Of a stretch of DNA of 64,000 bases, positions 37,373 through 48,200 are shown piece by piece. Source of the stretch: Flavobacterium ranwuense (GTDB lineage: Bacteria > Bacteroidota > Bacteroidia > Flavobacteriales > Flavobacteriaceae); NCBI RefSeq assembly GCF_004349315.1, contig NZ_SMLH01000006.1, forward strand, positions 1 through 64,000. Direction: 5' to 3'. Position 1 is the first letter of the stretch, and every line of letters begins with the position of its first letter. The translations under genes were made by a program, and so were the position numbers. The notes beneath the pieces were generated by a model, which ran no database searches, was not told the DNA's origin, and saw only the letters and a program-made list of their open reading frames with translations.

Positions 37373-40300
37373 ATGAAATTATTAACCCAAAAAAAACCAA
37401 GGGATTTAGGGATAAACAATCTGTCCCACAAAGAAATAAAACTAACAATTCTTTCTTTGTTAGCTTTAACTTTTCAAGTTTCCACTGCTTCGACTATAAA
37501 AACGGTTACATTATACGATACTAATGTATCACTAGTTCAGAAAATTGTAAAAGGTAAAGTGACTGATGAGAGTGGTGCACCTCTGCCTGGAGCTAATGTA
37601 CTTATCAAAGGGACTACAGTAGGAGTTCAGACAGATGCTGATGGTAATTTTTCTATTGAAGTATTGGGAAATAGCAACACTTTAGTTGTTTCGTTCATTG
37701 GAATGGAAGAACAAGAGGTTGTCATTGGCGTTGGACCGTTAAAAATTATTTTAAAAGAAACAGGTCAAAAATTAAATGAAGTAGTTATTGTAGGGTATAG
37801 TACGATTAAAAAAGAAAGTCTTACGGGCTCATTGCAAACGGTTACTAATAAGAAGCTTACAGATGCAACAACTCCTTCTGTCGAAAATTTATTGGCAGGT
37901 AAAGCTACGGGGGTTCAAGTAACTTCAGGATCTGGTCAGCCAGGATCTTCAGGAAAAATAATCATTCGAGGAAAAACTACTGTAAACGGGAGTACCGATC
38001 CTTTATGGGTAGTTGACGGAGTTATTATAGGAAGCAGCGCCGGAAATATTAATCCTACCGATATTGAAAGTCTGACGGTGCTTAAAGATGCAGCTTCTAC
38101 TGCTGTGTATGGTTCGCAAGGAGCAAACGGTGTTATCGTTGTTACAACAAAAAGCGGGAAATCTGGAAAAACAACTATTAGTTTTTCTACAAAAATGGCT
38201 GCTACGACTTTGAATACAGGTAATTTTGATATTATGAACGGTGCTGAATTGTATGATTTATACGATTCATTTTCGAATAAACAAGATTTTTCAACTGCTT
38301 GGTGGTGGAATCCGGAATTAAGAAACAAAAACTTTGACTGGTGGGACAATGCCACAACAACAGGTTTAGCAACAGATCATAACCTAGCAATAAGTGGAGG
38401 TACTGAAAATTTTAAAAGCTACGTTTCTTTGGGGGTGTATGATGAAACTGCTGCTATAAAAGGATATGATTTTAACCGATACAATCTACTCTTAAAATTC
38501 AGCTATAAAGTAAATAATTGGTTGACAATAAAACCTCAAATCAATGCTTCACGGAGAGATGTGTTAAATAAGCAACATTCTGTAGGGGCAATGTATGGCA
38601 ATATGCCTTGGGACAATCCGTATTTAGCAGATGGTACTTTGGTAGGAAATCAACCAAATCCAACTTGGGTAAACACAACTGGATCTAACTATTTGTATGA
38701 TTTACAATGGAATTACGGCGAATCGCAATCTTACGATGTTAGAAGTAATTTTGACTTTGATATAAAACTTACGGATTGGTTAACATTTGCTTCTGTAAAT
38801 AACTATATCTTTTCACATTCTAATTCTATGTACTATTCAGACCCACGTTCTTCCAGCGGATTAGCCGTAAAAGGTAGAATTGAAGACTACATGAGTTCTT
38901 ATAATAGAGCGTATACCAACCAACTGTTCAAATTCAATAAGTCATACGGAAAGCATGATTTTAATGCTATCGCAGGTTATGAATGGAATGAATTCAACTC
39001 TAAAAACACAGAAGGAATTGCTACAGGATTTGCGCCAGGATTTATAGTGGGTGATGTAGCTTCAATTCCTGAAAAAGTGAAAGGAAGCAGAGCACAATGG
39101 GCCGTACAATCATTATTGTCGAATGTTAATTATACGTATGATAATAAGTACTTAGCACAAGTTTCTTTAAGACGTGATGGGGCTTCAAATTTTGGAGTTA
39201 ATTCACAATATGGAAATTTCTTCTCTGTAAGTGGTGGATGGAATATTCATAAAGAGGACTTTTTTAAAGCAGATTATATTACAAATTTAAAACTTAGAGC
39301 GAGTTACGGATCTGTTGGAAATAGACCAAACAGCCTTTATCCACATTATGCATTGTATTCTTTAACGACAGGGTACAATGAAAATCCAGGGGCTATTATC
39401 TCTCAAATCGCGAATCCTGATTTAAGTTGGGAAAAAACGTATACAACCGGAGTTGGTTTAGATATTTCGTTTTTAAGAAGATTCAACCTTACTTTAGACT
39501 ATTATGATAAGGATACCTCAGGTTTATTGTACCAAGTTCCTTTACCTGGAGTAATTGGAGTTACCAGTATTTGGAAAAACGTAGGAGCTGTAAGAAACAA
39601 AGGTTTCGAAGCGGCACTTAATGTTGAAATTATTAAAAATGAAGATTGGCAATGGTCTGTTGATGCTAATATTGGCGTGAATAGAAACAAAGTTACGAGT
39701 CTTTATGGTGAAAGAAAACAAATCATTGTTGGAGATGGGTCTGGTATTGCCGGTTCAGCCTCTAAACTATTGACTCCAGGAAAAGATGTAGATACGTGGT
39801 ACCTTACGGAATGGGCTGGTGTAGATCCAGAGACCGGAAAACCACAGTGGTTTGAAACCAATGCAGCAGGAGAACGCGTTAAAACCTTCAGTTATAGTGC
39901 TGCTTCAAAAACACCGATTGCTATGGGAGCATATACTCCTTCTTTCTTTGGTGGGTTTTCAACGAATTTGAACTATAAGAATTTTGATCTTGCTGCCATG
40001 TTCTCTTATTCAGTAGGAGGTGAAATTTATAATTATGCCAGAGCAGAATTTGATTCAGATGGAGCATATACGGATCGTAACCAAATGAATCTGCACAGCG
40101 GATGGAGTCGTTGGGAAAAACCGGGAGATATTGCTACGCATCCTCAAGCGAGTTATAACAATAAAAGTAACTCAAACAAAGTATCGTCTCGTTTCTTAGA
40201 AACTGGAACGTATCTAAAAATGAGAAGCCTTTCTTTAGGATACAACCTAAATGTTGAGCGGTTGAACATTTCTAATCTTAGACTATTTGTAGCCGCAGAA

Positions 40301-40435
40301 AACGTATTTACCATTTCTCATTTCTCTGGAGTTGATCCTGAGATACCACCTAGTAATGGTCAAATCACAGGAGTTGCAACATCAGTATATCCACAGACAC
40401 GCAAATTTGTATTAGGACTTAATCTTACTCTTTAA
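37373..40435 (+). CDS. SusC/RagA-type TonB-dependent transporter, module 1
   Basis: A 1020-residue outer-membrane beta barrel that imports oligosaccharides with its SusD lid and TonB energy. Order: signal peptide (about 20-41), a carboxypeptidase-regulatory-like domain (about 58-130, KGKVTDESGAPLPGANVLIKGTT-type pattern), plug (about 135-260 with DGVIIGSSAG and VYGSQGANGVIVVTTKSG), then the barrel. The C-terminus ends in an aromatic-rich strand (RKFVLGLNLTL). It is 11 bases before susD. It is shorter and only distantly like the second SusC of the window, so the two pairs may take different glycans. Confidence 0.95.
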   Translation: MKLLTQKKPRDLGINNLSHKEIKLTILSLLALTFQVSTASTIKTVTLYDTNVSLVQKIVKGKVTDESGAPLPGANVLIKGTTVGVQTDADGNFSIEVLGNSNTLVVSFIGMEEQEVVIGVGPLKIILKETGQKLNEVVIVGYSTIKKESLTGSLQTVTNKKLTDATTPSVENLLAGKATGVQVTSGSGQPGSSGKIIIRGKTTVNGSTDPLWVVDGVIIGSSAGNINPTDIESLTVLKDAASTAVYGSQGANGVIVVTTKSGKSGKTTISFSTKMAATTLNTGNFDIMNGAELYDLYDSFSNKQDFSTAWWWNPELRNKNFDWWDNATTTGLATDHNLAISGGTENFKSYVSLGVYDETAAIKGYDFNRYNLLLKFSYKVNNWLTIKPQINASRRDVLNKQHSVGAMYGNMPWDNPYLADGTLVGNQPNPTWVNTTGSNYLYDLQWNYGESQSYDVRSNFDFDIKLTDWLTFASVNNYIFSHSNSMYYSDPRSSSGLAVKGRIEDYMSSYNRAYTNQLFKFNKSYGKHDFNAIAGYEWNEFNSKNTEGIATGFAPGFIVGDVASIPEKVKGSRAQWAVQSLLSNVNYTYDNKYLAQVSLRRDGASNFGVNSQYGNFFSVSGGWNIHKEDFFKADYITNLKLRASYGSVGNRPNSLYPHYALYSLTTGYNENPGAIISQIANPDLSWEKTYTTGVGLDISFLRRFNLTLDYYDKDTSGLLYQVPLPGVIGVTSIWKNVGAVRNKGFEAALNVEIIKNEDWQWSVDANIGVNRNKVTSLYGERKQIIVGDGSGIAGSASKLLTPGKDVDTWYLTEWAGVDPETGKPQWFETNAAGERVKTFSYSAASKTPIAMGAYTPSFFGGFSTNLNYKNFDLAAMFSYSVGGEIYNYARAEFDSDGAYTDRNQMNLHSGWSRWEKPGDIATHPQASYNNKSNSNKVSSRFLETGTYLKMRSLSLGYNLNVERLNISNLRLFVAAENVFTISHFSGVDPEIPPSNGQITGVATSVYPQTRKFVLGLNLTL

Positions 40436-40446
40436 AAAAAAAAATC

Positions 40447-42144
40447 ATGAAAAAGATATTTATATTATTTATTACAATGAGTTTCTTATCCTCTTGTGAG
40501 CTAGAGAGAGAACCGTTTAATGCTTACACCGAGGACAAAATCCTTGCAGATAAGGAAGCAGCTGTCGAAGTGCTTTTGAATGGGTGTTATGCACAACTTA
40601 AAGGTTGGTCAGATGTTATGCACAGAGTAGGGGAATATCCCGGGGATAATATTATGATACGAGGAACTTCTACGGATGCGTTCTATTCCTTTATTTCGTA
40701 CCAACACATACCGGATAACGGAAGATTATCTGTTTTTTGGAACAACAGTTATAAAATTATTTCACAATCAAGTGACTTAATAAAAATTATTTCGGAAGGA
40801 GAAAATGCGCAAATTGACCAGCAATTGGGAGAAGCCTATTATTTAAGAGGAATGATTTATTTTTATTTATCTCGTACGTACGGTAGACCCTATGCACAAT
40901 CACCTGAATCTAATTTGGGAGTGCCAATTGTAAATGGAATGCCTGCTGATATAGATAATTTACATCTTCCAGACAGATCCACAATTAAAGATAGTTACCA
41001 ACAAGCTATAAATGATTTGAAAAAAGCAGAAACGCTAATGACAGTAAAACGTAGTGCAACTTACGCAACCAGAGAGGCAGCGCAAGCGATGCTATCAAGG
41101 GTTTATTTGTATATGAGCGGAACGTACCAAAGTCCAAATCAAGAATATGCTACTCTTTCTATAGATTATGCTAATAAAGTAATTGCGAGCGGTAATTACA
41201 ATTTGCTAAGCAGAGCTGATTTTATGAAATACAACACCTTTGCTCCTGATGCAGCCGGACAAACCGAAACCATCTTTGCAGTAAAACGTGTGGCTTCAGA
41301 GTTCTCTGGTTTTGATCATTATTACGGGATTGGTGGTATGTATGCCAATATTCAAGGACAAGGTTGGGGCGAAATGTATGCCAGTGCCAAATATTTAGAT
41401 TTACTGCGCAAGGCAGGTAAGAAAAATGATGCTCGTTGGGCATTTATTGAGCCTCAATATGTGACTGATGCAGCCAAAAATAAAACAGAAGCATTCCGTT
41501 TTATCCATGATTCGTTCAATACTGGCGGAACACAAACGGGGTATAACTACTTGCAGCAACCGCTTAAACGCAATACTGACGGTACATTTTACATAGATAT
41601 TGCAAATGTTAAATACAATCTGACAGAAGTTAATGCTGCTGAGAATAGTTATTCAATTGTCTATAAAGGGAAAACGTATATAGGTGAAAAAGATTATATG
41701 ATGTTGTTAAACCGCGTATATCCAATGTACTATGTCACTAAATGCTCTTTACAGGATAATGATTCTCATCTGCATTCTCCTACCATTTCAAGATTAGCAG
41801 AAATGTATTTGAATATGGCAGAAGCGTATGCTAAAAAAGGAGATTACACAAATGCTCGCATCAATCTGAATATAGTAAGAGAAAGATCAATTCCTAGTGC
41901 TGGATATACTTCATTAACTAGTGCCAATGCGATCCAACTTATAGATGAAGAGCGTCAATTAGAATTAGCTTTTGAAGCGCATAGAGGGTATGATGTATAT
42001 AGAAACGGACAAACAATGAGCCGTCGTTATCCTGGACCACATCCTGCGATGGAAGATGTTCCTGCAACAAGCCCTCGTGTGGTACAATACATTCCTCAAT
42101 CAGAAATAAATGCATACCCGGGAACTTTAACTCAGAACCAATAA
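40447..42144 (+). CDS. SusD/RagB-type glycan-binding lipoprotein, module 1
   Basis: A 565-residue surface lipoprotein (lipobox FLSSCELE at residues 14-21). It has the SusD fold of tetratricopeptide-like helices: GCYAQL near residue 50, the helix pair QLGEAYYLRGMIYFYLSRTYG, NLGVPIV, and the C-terminal RLAEMYLNMAEAYAKKGD and NIVRERS. It pairs with the SusC 11 bases upstream and presumably binds the same glycan. A partial hairpin (42187-42210) follows and may end the transcript, then a dead IS element. Confidence 0.94.
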   Translation: MKKIFILFITMSFLSSCELEREPFNAYTEDKILADKEAAVEVLLNGCYAQLKGWSDVMHRVGEYPGDNIMIRGTSTDAFYSFISYQHIPDNGRLSVFWNNSYKIISQSSDLIKIISEGENAQIDQQLGEAYYLRGMIYFYLSRTYGRPYAQSPESNLGVPIVNGMPADIDNLHLPDRSTIKDSYQQAINDLKKAETLMTVKRSATYATREAAQAMLSRVYLYMSGTYQSPNQEYATLSIDYANKVIASGNYNLLSRADFMKYNTFAPDAAGQTETIFAVKRVASEFSGFDHYYGIGGMYANIQGQGWGEMYASAKYLDLLRKAGKKNDARWAFIEPQYVTDAAKNKTEAFRFIHDSFNTGGTQTGYNYLQQPLKRNTDGTFYIDIANVKYNLTEVNAAENSYSIVYKGKTYIGEKDYMMLLNRVYPMYYVTKCSLQDNDSHLHSPTISRLAEMYLNMAEAYAKKGDYTNARINLNIVRERSIPSAGYTSLTSANAIQLIDEERQLELAFEAHRGYDVYRNGQTMSRRYPGPHPAMEDVPATSPRVVQYIPQSEINAYPGTLTQNQ

Positions 42145-42290
42145 TAACGCGTTAGCTAATAATCCCCAAAGACTCTCTTTAGAATTCCTCTTAAATAGTA
42201 ATTTAAGAGGATTCTTTGGAAGTCATCAAGTAAAAAATCACATAACATTGCTGATGCCGTTGGATATGCAAACAAAAAGTAGAGAAAAAG

Positions 42291-43168
42291 TTAAGCTACA
42301 TTTTTGTAATTAGTTAATTTATTAAATTCTTCAATAGTTTTATAGTTCAAAGCGGAGTGCCTTCTTTTTTTATTATACCAAATTTCGATGTATTCAAAAA
42401 TTTCAAGTTCCATCTGCTCTTTAGAAATTAGTTTATTTCCATAAATTAATTCTGTTTTTAATGATTTGAAAAAACTTTCAGCAACAGCATTATCCCCGCA
42501 GTCTCCTTTAGGGCTCATACTTCTTGTGACAGTTTTATAAGAGTCGAGCATATTAGTAAAGTTTTTATTGGCGTATTGTATGCCACTGTCGGAATGGAAT
42601 ATCAATTCATCTGTGATTTTTCGATTTTTAACCGCCATTTTCCAAGCTGATAATGTAGTTTGTTTAGTACTCAATCCATTGCTTAGACTCCAGCCAATTA
42701 TTTTTCTGTCGAACAAATCCAAAATAATTGTCAGATATAAAAATCCATCCTTTGTTTGAATATAAGTGATATCTGAAACCCAAGCCTTAGAAGGCTTTTC
42801 ACTGTAAACTCTCTTTTTAAAATATTTGGAACAATAAAATGATTATGTTTTGAATTGGTTGTTACTTTAAATTTACTACTCAATTTACTGTACAACCCCA
42901 ATTGTTTCATGTATTTAGCTACTGTTATTCTGGATATTTGATATCCTATATTTTGCAGCTCTAAAGTAATTCTGGGGCTTCCATACCGCTGTTTAGCATT
43001 AAAATATATACAAGTTATTGCCTCTTTTATTAAAACCACTCGTTTTTGTCTTTCTGAAACAACCTGTTTTTTCCATTTATAGTAACTGCTATTGCTTACT
43101 GCTAAAACTTTGCACATCTTTTCAATCGAATATATTTTTTCATGGTCTTTTATGAAAAGATAAATCAT
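42291..43168 (-). pseudogene. IS3 orfB transposase (DDE), frameshifted
   Basis: The integrase-type transposase of the IS. N-terminal HTH_21-type region (RQKRVVLIKEAITCIYF and QRYGSPRITLEL) is read from 43168. A one-base deletion near 42810, after KREFTV, shifts the frame. The rest continues in another frame (DLFDRKIIGWSLS, FHSDSGIQYA, SPKGDCGDNAVAESFF and WYNKKRRHSALNY). The DDE parts remain recognisable. Because of the shift no full protein is made. Confidence 0.88.
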
Positions 43169-43465
43169 CGACCTCCCTTGGAAAAGATGCTTATTGCCTT
43201 TTTTAAGATATCACGTTCTAATTCTGCTTCTTTTAATTTTTTTTTCGAGTTCATGAATTTTTTCTTGTTCAGGACTTAATTTTAAATTGCCTTTTCCAGG
43301 AAAACTTCCTGTTCCAAATTCTTGATAATCTTGTCTTCATTTATATAGCAATGCAGATGATACTCCAAGTTCTTTTGCTAGTTGTGAGATATTGTCTCTT
43401 TCATAACTTAATTGGACTGCTTTCTCTTTGAAAATGCGGTCGTAAGTTTTACGATTTTCTTTCAT
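43165..43465 (-). pseudogene. IS3 orfA, nonsense and frameshift
   Basis: OrfA begins at the ATG at 43465 (MKENRKTYDRIFKEKAV, HTH SQLAKELGVSSALLYK). The conserved Trp after LLYK is a TGA. Beyond it the frame continues as QDYQEFGTGSFPGKG, then an extra A in a nine-A run near 43240 shifts the remaining leucine-zipper part. The intended end overlaps the orfB start (ATGA). Confidence 0.85.
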
Positions 43466-43522
43466 GGTCTAAAGTTAAGGTTTTGTTCTTAACTGGAACT
43501 CCACGCTTAGTTAGCACATCCA

Positions 43523-43639
43523 TATCTGGGAATAACATCTTTAGTGGAACATTTTCTCTTTCATAAAGAAATTCCAGAAATGATTCTTTTACCTATTGAC
43601 ATTGTAAATTCTGAAAATGCGGAGTATTATATTGAATAA
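43523..43639 (+). pseudogene. lacI 3' fragment
   Basis: These 117 bases match the last 39 codons of the intact lacI gene (35916-36032) with few differences, ending at the same stop codon position (TAA for TAG). The match begins with the first base after the IS. It is a duplicated tail without promoter or start, so it marks the left edge of the duplicated module. Confidence 0.88.
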
Positions 43640-43646
43640 CACCATT

Positions 43647-44297
43647 CTATTCTTTTAAAACAAAGACTCCGAAGGAAGAAGCGATGTGGAAATTTGGGGT
43701 TTCAGTATTTGGGTTTACCCAAGTGATCCAGTTTGGTTCTAAACATTCATTTTGTGCCTTTATATACTTTGCTCGAAAAACACCGGCTTCTATTGTATTG
43801 TTTTTGATTAGATTAAAACTTCTTAAAGATTCGATACTAATGGATCCTTCAACTGTAAAAGAATTAGCATTTATGGATGATTTAACTATTAAATCATTCT
43901 TGGGCCAATTCCAATTAAAATCAAAGTCCTTATTGGGATGCGCCATAAAATCCATAACCCTTGGTGAAGGATCAATCTCCAAACAATAATACGGATTTAG
44001 CGAAGCATCAGATCTAAAAAAAAGCTCAACTCTATCAGAATTATTAATACTTTCAATACTATCATCCTGCTTTTCTATATGAATTTCGGTATCAAAAACA
44101 GTAAAATTAAAAAATAATTTTTCTCGATCCCAAAGTGCTTTAAATATAATTTCTGATCCATCTTCAGTACTCCACGGAGAAATAAAATCATCTAAAATAA
44201 TAGCATTATCCCATAATTTATCATCTCCATTTCCGGAAATATTCAGCTGATTTTTATCTATTAAATTTACCTCATAGGTATTCACTTCTTGTTTCAT
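43647..44297 (-). CDS. CBM9-like carbohydrate-binding protein
   Basis: A 216-residue protein with a domain like carbohydrate-binding module family 9 (DOMON-like beta sandwich). Features are DDKLWDNAIILDDFISPW near the start, the paired aromatic/acid region ALWDREKLFFNFTVFDTEIHI, NNSDRVELFFR, and NFHIASSFGVFVL at the end. There is no signal peptide, so a cytoplasmic place or a missing leader is possible; this is odd for a glycan-binding protein. It is the intact copy of the pseudogene at 36040-36690 and lies opposite to susC of module 2. Confidence 0.8.
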   Translation of the reverse strand: MKQEVNTYEVNLIDKNQLNISGNGDDKLWDNAIILDDFISPWSTEDGSEIIFKALWDREKLFFNFTVFDTEIHIEKQDDSIESINNSDRVELFFRSDASLNPYYCLEIDPSPRVMDFMAHPNKDFDFNWNWPKNDLIVKSSINANSFTVEGSISIESLRSFNLIKNNTIEAGVFRAKYIKAQNECLEPNWITWVNPNTETPNFHIASSFGVFVLKE

Positions 44298-44776
44298 ATC
44301 ACTTTAGTATTAATTTTTTTTAGTACTCAAATATCAATATTACATCCTCTTTTCGAATGAAATTTATTTAAAGCTCACAGCTATTTATACAGTACAATAG
44401 GTCTTGATTCAATATGTAAAAACTGCCTGAAATTTTAGCCAAATATAATTAAAAACTATTGAGAAGTGCAAAGTTTTAAGAATCTTAAAATAGCTTTTAA
44501 AAAAAGGGATTTGTCGCCTTAAATAATAGCAATGCTTAATTCATTTCTCAAGAAATTACAGCGAATTAGAATGAAATAAAAATAAGATTTATGCGACCCG
44601 GTTTTATTTTAAAATAAAACTAAACTAATTCAGTATCAATGTAAAAGATGCTGTTTATATTTTACTTCTTTGAGCATCCCTTAATTAAAGACATTAATTA
44701 AACAGGCGTTGTGCTAAGTGTTATTATTACGGAAAGGGCAAAAAATTATAAAAAAAAATGTTTTTTATGCTTTTTT
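44298..44776. other. Upstream region between CBM9 gene and operator C
   Basis: No gene or clear hairpin is seen. The sequence is AT-rich. The CBM9 promoter should lie here, but no well-spaced pair was found. Confidence 0.4.
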
Positions 44777-44860
44777 TGTGCTCGAGAACAAAATTATTAT
44801 GTGTTCGAGCACATTTTTCATGCATTTTATTGTTTTGTAATAAAAAAAAATATACTTTCG
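44777..44860 (+). promoter_or_regulatory. Operator-promoter C of susCD module 2
   Basis: Two boxes, 44777-44790 (TGTGCTCGAGAACA) and 44800-44813 (TGTGTTCGAGCACA), have centres 23 bp apart. After 16 bases comes TTG (44830-44832), 20 bases, then TACTTTCG (44853-44860). The leader to susC is about 380 bases, with no gene inside. Confidence 0.85.
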
Positions 44861-45242
44861 GCATAATTAAGAGTTTAATCAATAGATTTCAATCTTAAAA
44901 ATATTGCTTTTTGATTATTTTAATTAGAAAAATTCTGAAAAAGAATGGATTATTTTATAAAGACAAATAGTCCTAAAAAAGGAAGTGAAATAGAAAAGTG
45001 ATTGACCTTTTTTTATAATACTATCTAATTATTTTTCGAAAAAAAAACAGCAACTAATTAAATTTTGCTTTAGTTGGATTTTAGAAAAAAGAGAATGTTA
45101 AAGCATGTAAAATATAACGAGTAAAAGAACTCATGAATTCATGTCTTTTGAAAATGAGCAACAGTAGTATGGATTTAGATTAATCATAAAAGAACCAAAC
45201 ATTAGATAACAACTTTTATTAACCATTAACCAAACCAAATTT

Positions 45243-48200
45243 ATGAAAAGAAAGTTACACTCGGAAGAGTCCGAGAAGTTTACAAGGCAAAAAAAAATAA
45301 TTCCTTGGACAACAAAAAAAGCGGCATTTGTATGTCTTATATTTTTTAACCTCACTGCCTTCGCAAACAATGAAGATTTTTCTCTTAACCACGGAAAAGA
45401 CATCATAAAAAGAGGTTTTGAGAGCATAAAAGTAGTACAAGACATCACCATTACCGGAAAAGTAACGGGAGAATTAGGGGAAAACCTTGCTGGAGCTTCT
45501 GTTAAAATAAAAGGATCAACAAAGGCGGTGTCTACAGGACAAGATGGAAGCTTTTCCATCGTAGCTAAAGATACGGATGTTTTGGTCGTTTCCTTTATTG
45601 GATATGTTACTAAAGAAATTACGGTAGACAACCAAAAAGAAATCAAAATTAGACTTAAACCAGAACAAAACGAATTAAGTGACATTGTGGTTATTGGATA
45701 TCAAAAGGCGCATAAAAAAAATGTGAATGCTGCAGTTACCACAATAAGTAGTAAACAATTAGAATCGATACCCGTATTAAGTGTATCTGCTTTGATAGCC
45801 AGCTTATCCACAGGGGTCCAGACTCCTAGTCAAAGTGGAGCTCCCGGAGGAAGAGGTTCTGTTGTTATTCGTGGTAACTCGAATATGTCAGGAAGTGTTG
45901 ATGGTACAGGATATAGCAATCCGCTATATGTGATTGATGGAGTGCAAACTTCCTTGGAAGATTTAGCAGGATACAACACCTCTAATACAGACTTTTTGGC
46001 TTCACTGAATCCAAATGACATTGAAAGTATCGATTTACTCAAAGACGCCTCTGCTGCTGCCATTTATGGATCTCGTGGTGCTAATGGGGTAATTATTATT
46101 ACGACCAAAAAAGGTACTGCTTTAGACAAGCCAGAATTTAATTTTTCGATGAATACGGGTATTTCGCCAATTCCTCAATTGGTTCCTATGTTAGTAGGCT
46201 CAGCAGAAAGAAATGCTAAAATGGGTATGATTGACAAATGGTGGAAAACACAATATGCACAAGGTACTCAAGTACCGATGGTGCTATCTGACAGTTTGAA
46301 TCCTGCATTCAATAACAATGTGGATTATCAAGGGATGTTTTATAGAACAGGACTTACTCAAAAATACAATTTAAGTGTGAGAGGTGGATCTGAAACTTCA
46401 AATTACAGAGTGTCATTAGGATATGATAACGCAGAAGGAGTAATTCAAAACTCTGGATTTAAGCGCTATACTTTGGCCACGAATTTAAATTCAAAAGTTG
46501 GAAAAAGTTTTGAAAACCAACTTCGAATAAGTTTAACTTTTACGGACAATCAAACAGGGCAAGGGAATCCAGATCAAGGTAATTTTCAATTTAACACTAC
46601 TTTACCAACTGATCCAGCGAGCTTAAACTCCTCTTTGTTTTATATTTCGGATGAAAAAAAGCAATCATTCAGGGGAGAATTGAACGAGAAATTGAATACT
46701 GATGAAGCTATTCTAACTACGATTTCGAACTTTTCCAGGTTTAATCTCTATGATGGACTTACATTCAATACCCAATTTAATTTTGTGTACAGTACCGAAA
46801 AGAAAAACTATTACGAACCTTCAACGCTTCGTGAGGAAGGAGATGGTTTAGCCAGTTATGCTTTATATACTCGTAAAAATTTATCGTCGGATATTTATTT
46901 AAGTTATTATAAAACGGTTAAGGATCACACTTTTACCGGTATTTTGGGTACTAAAACAGATTATAACAAATACGAAGACATGGGTCTTTGGGCTCAAGGT
47001 TTTGGTAGTGATGCTATCCAAGTAATCAATGATCGATATACTAAAGGAGAGATGTATGGTTATACGAGTATAGAATCCAACGCATTGCTGTCTTATTTTG
47101 GACGCTTCGGTTACCGATTCAAAGAGCGTTATATGATTGATGGTAGTTATAGTATTGATGGATCTTCCCGTTTTGGTAAAGATGTACGTTGGGCAAAATT
47201 CCCATCCGTATCTGTGGGTTGGATATTTTCTGATGAGCCTTTCATCAAACGCAATACTTCAAATATTTTAAGTTATGGTAAGCTAAGAGCCAGTTATGGT
47301 GTAAACGGGAAACAATTTGACGCCAACTTTTTAAGATATGGGTCTTATGACCTAGGATACGGAGGAAATCCATTATGGTCAAACACAATGAATGTTTCTA
47401 CTTATGGAGGAGTGACAGGGGTTGTACCTAATTATAATGCCATTGGAAATTCAAAACTGTCTTGGGAAAATTCAAAACAATGGAACATAGGGGTAGATTT
47501 GGATTTGTTTGACAATAGAGTAAACGTAACTTTTGATGCGTATAACAAAAAAACAGATAAATTATTCTTTGATGTACTCTTCCCTGCTTATTCAGGTTAT
47601 AATAAAGCTAAAGCGAATGTTGCCGGGGTAATGAACTACGGATGGGAAACCATGATTAAATGGCAGGTTTTTCCAAGAGCGAATGATTGGAATCTGGAGT
47701 TAACAGCTGGTTTTAGCCAAAACAAAAATTTTGTGACCAAACTTCCTAACGGAAACAGAGATTTCTATGGAGTAGATGTCAATGGCAGAGGTTTTGGATA
47801 TGTTGTTGGCTTACCGCTTAACCTTCCAGTGTTATTCAGAAACGAATATATATTGGATAACATGAGTCAATTGCCGGTGAACCCTTATACAGGACAACCG
47901 CTTCATGGTAAAGGCGCTTGGGCAGCAATAGCCCCAGGTTTTCCTATCTGGAAAGATTATAACGGAGATTATCTTCTATCAGATGAGGACGGACTAAAAG
48001 ATAATATATTAGACACTAAATTTAAACCTACGCCGGATATTATAGGTTCGTTTAATGTGAACTTAAAATACAAAGGATGGTATTTGCAAGCCTATAGTCA
48101 ATTCTCATTTGGATCTGATATTATGAATACGGTTCTACAGGGTTATATGGATCGATATGATAGAGGAGATACAGAATGGGCTCAAAAAGGTTTAGCTGAT

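Larger units (their letters stand above)
42261..43522 (-). mobile_element. IS3-family insertion sequence, inactive
   Basis: A 1,262-bp element with 35-bp terminal inverted repeats: 42261-42295 and the reverse complement of 43488-43522 agree at about 25 of 35 positions, starting TGGAT and ending AGTTAAG inward. It contains broken orfA and orfB of the IS3 type. No target-site duplication is visible (CGT on the left, TAT on the right). The right end touches the lacI fragment exactly. The lack of a duplication suggests a deletion or recombination after insertion. Confidence 0.88.

Noticed and set aside
42241..42283. Short frame reading NIADAVGYAN before the IS, resembling an AraC-type helix-turn-helix
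   Set aside because: Only about ten residues match, and half of them are encoded by the IS inverted repeat starting at 42261. Coincidence is likely.
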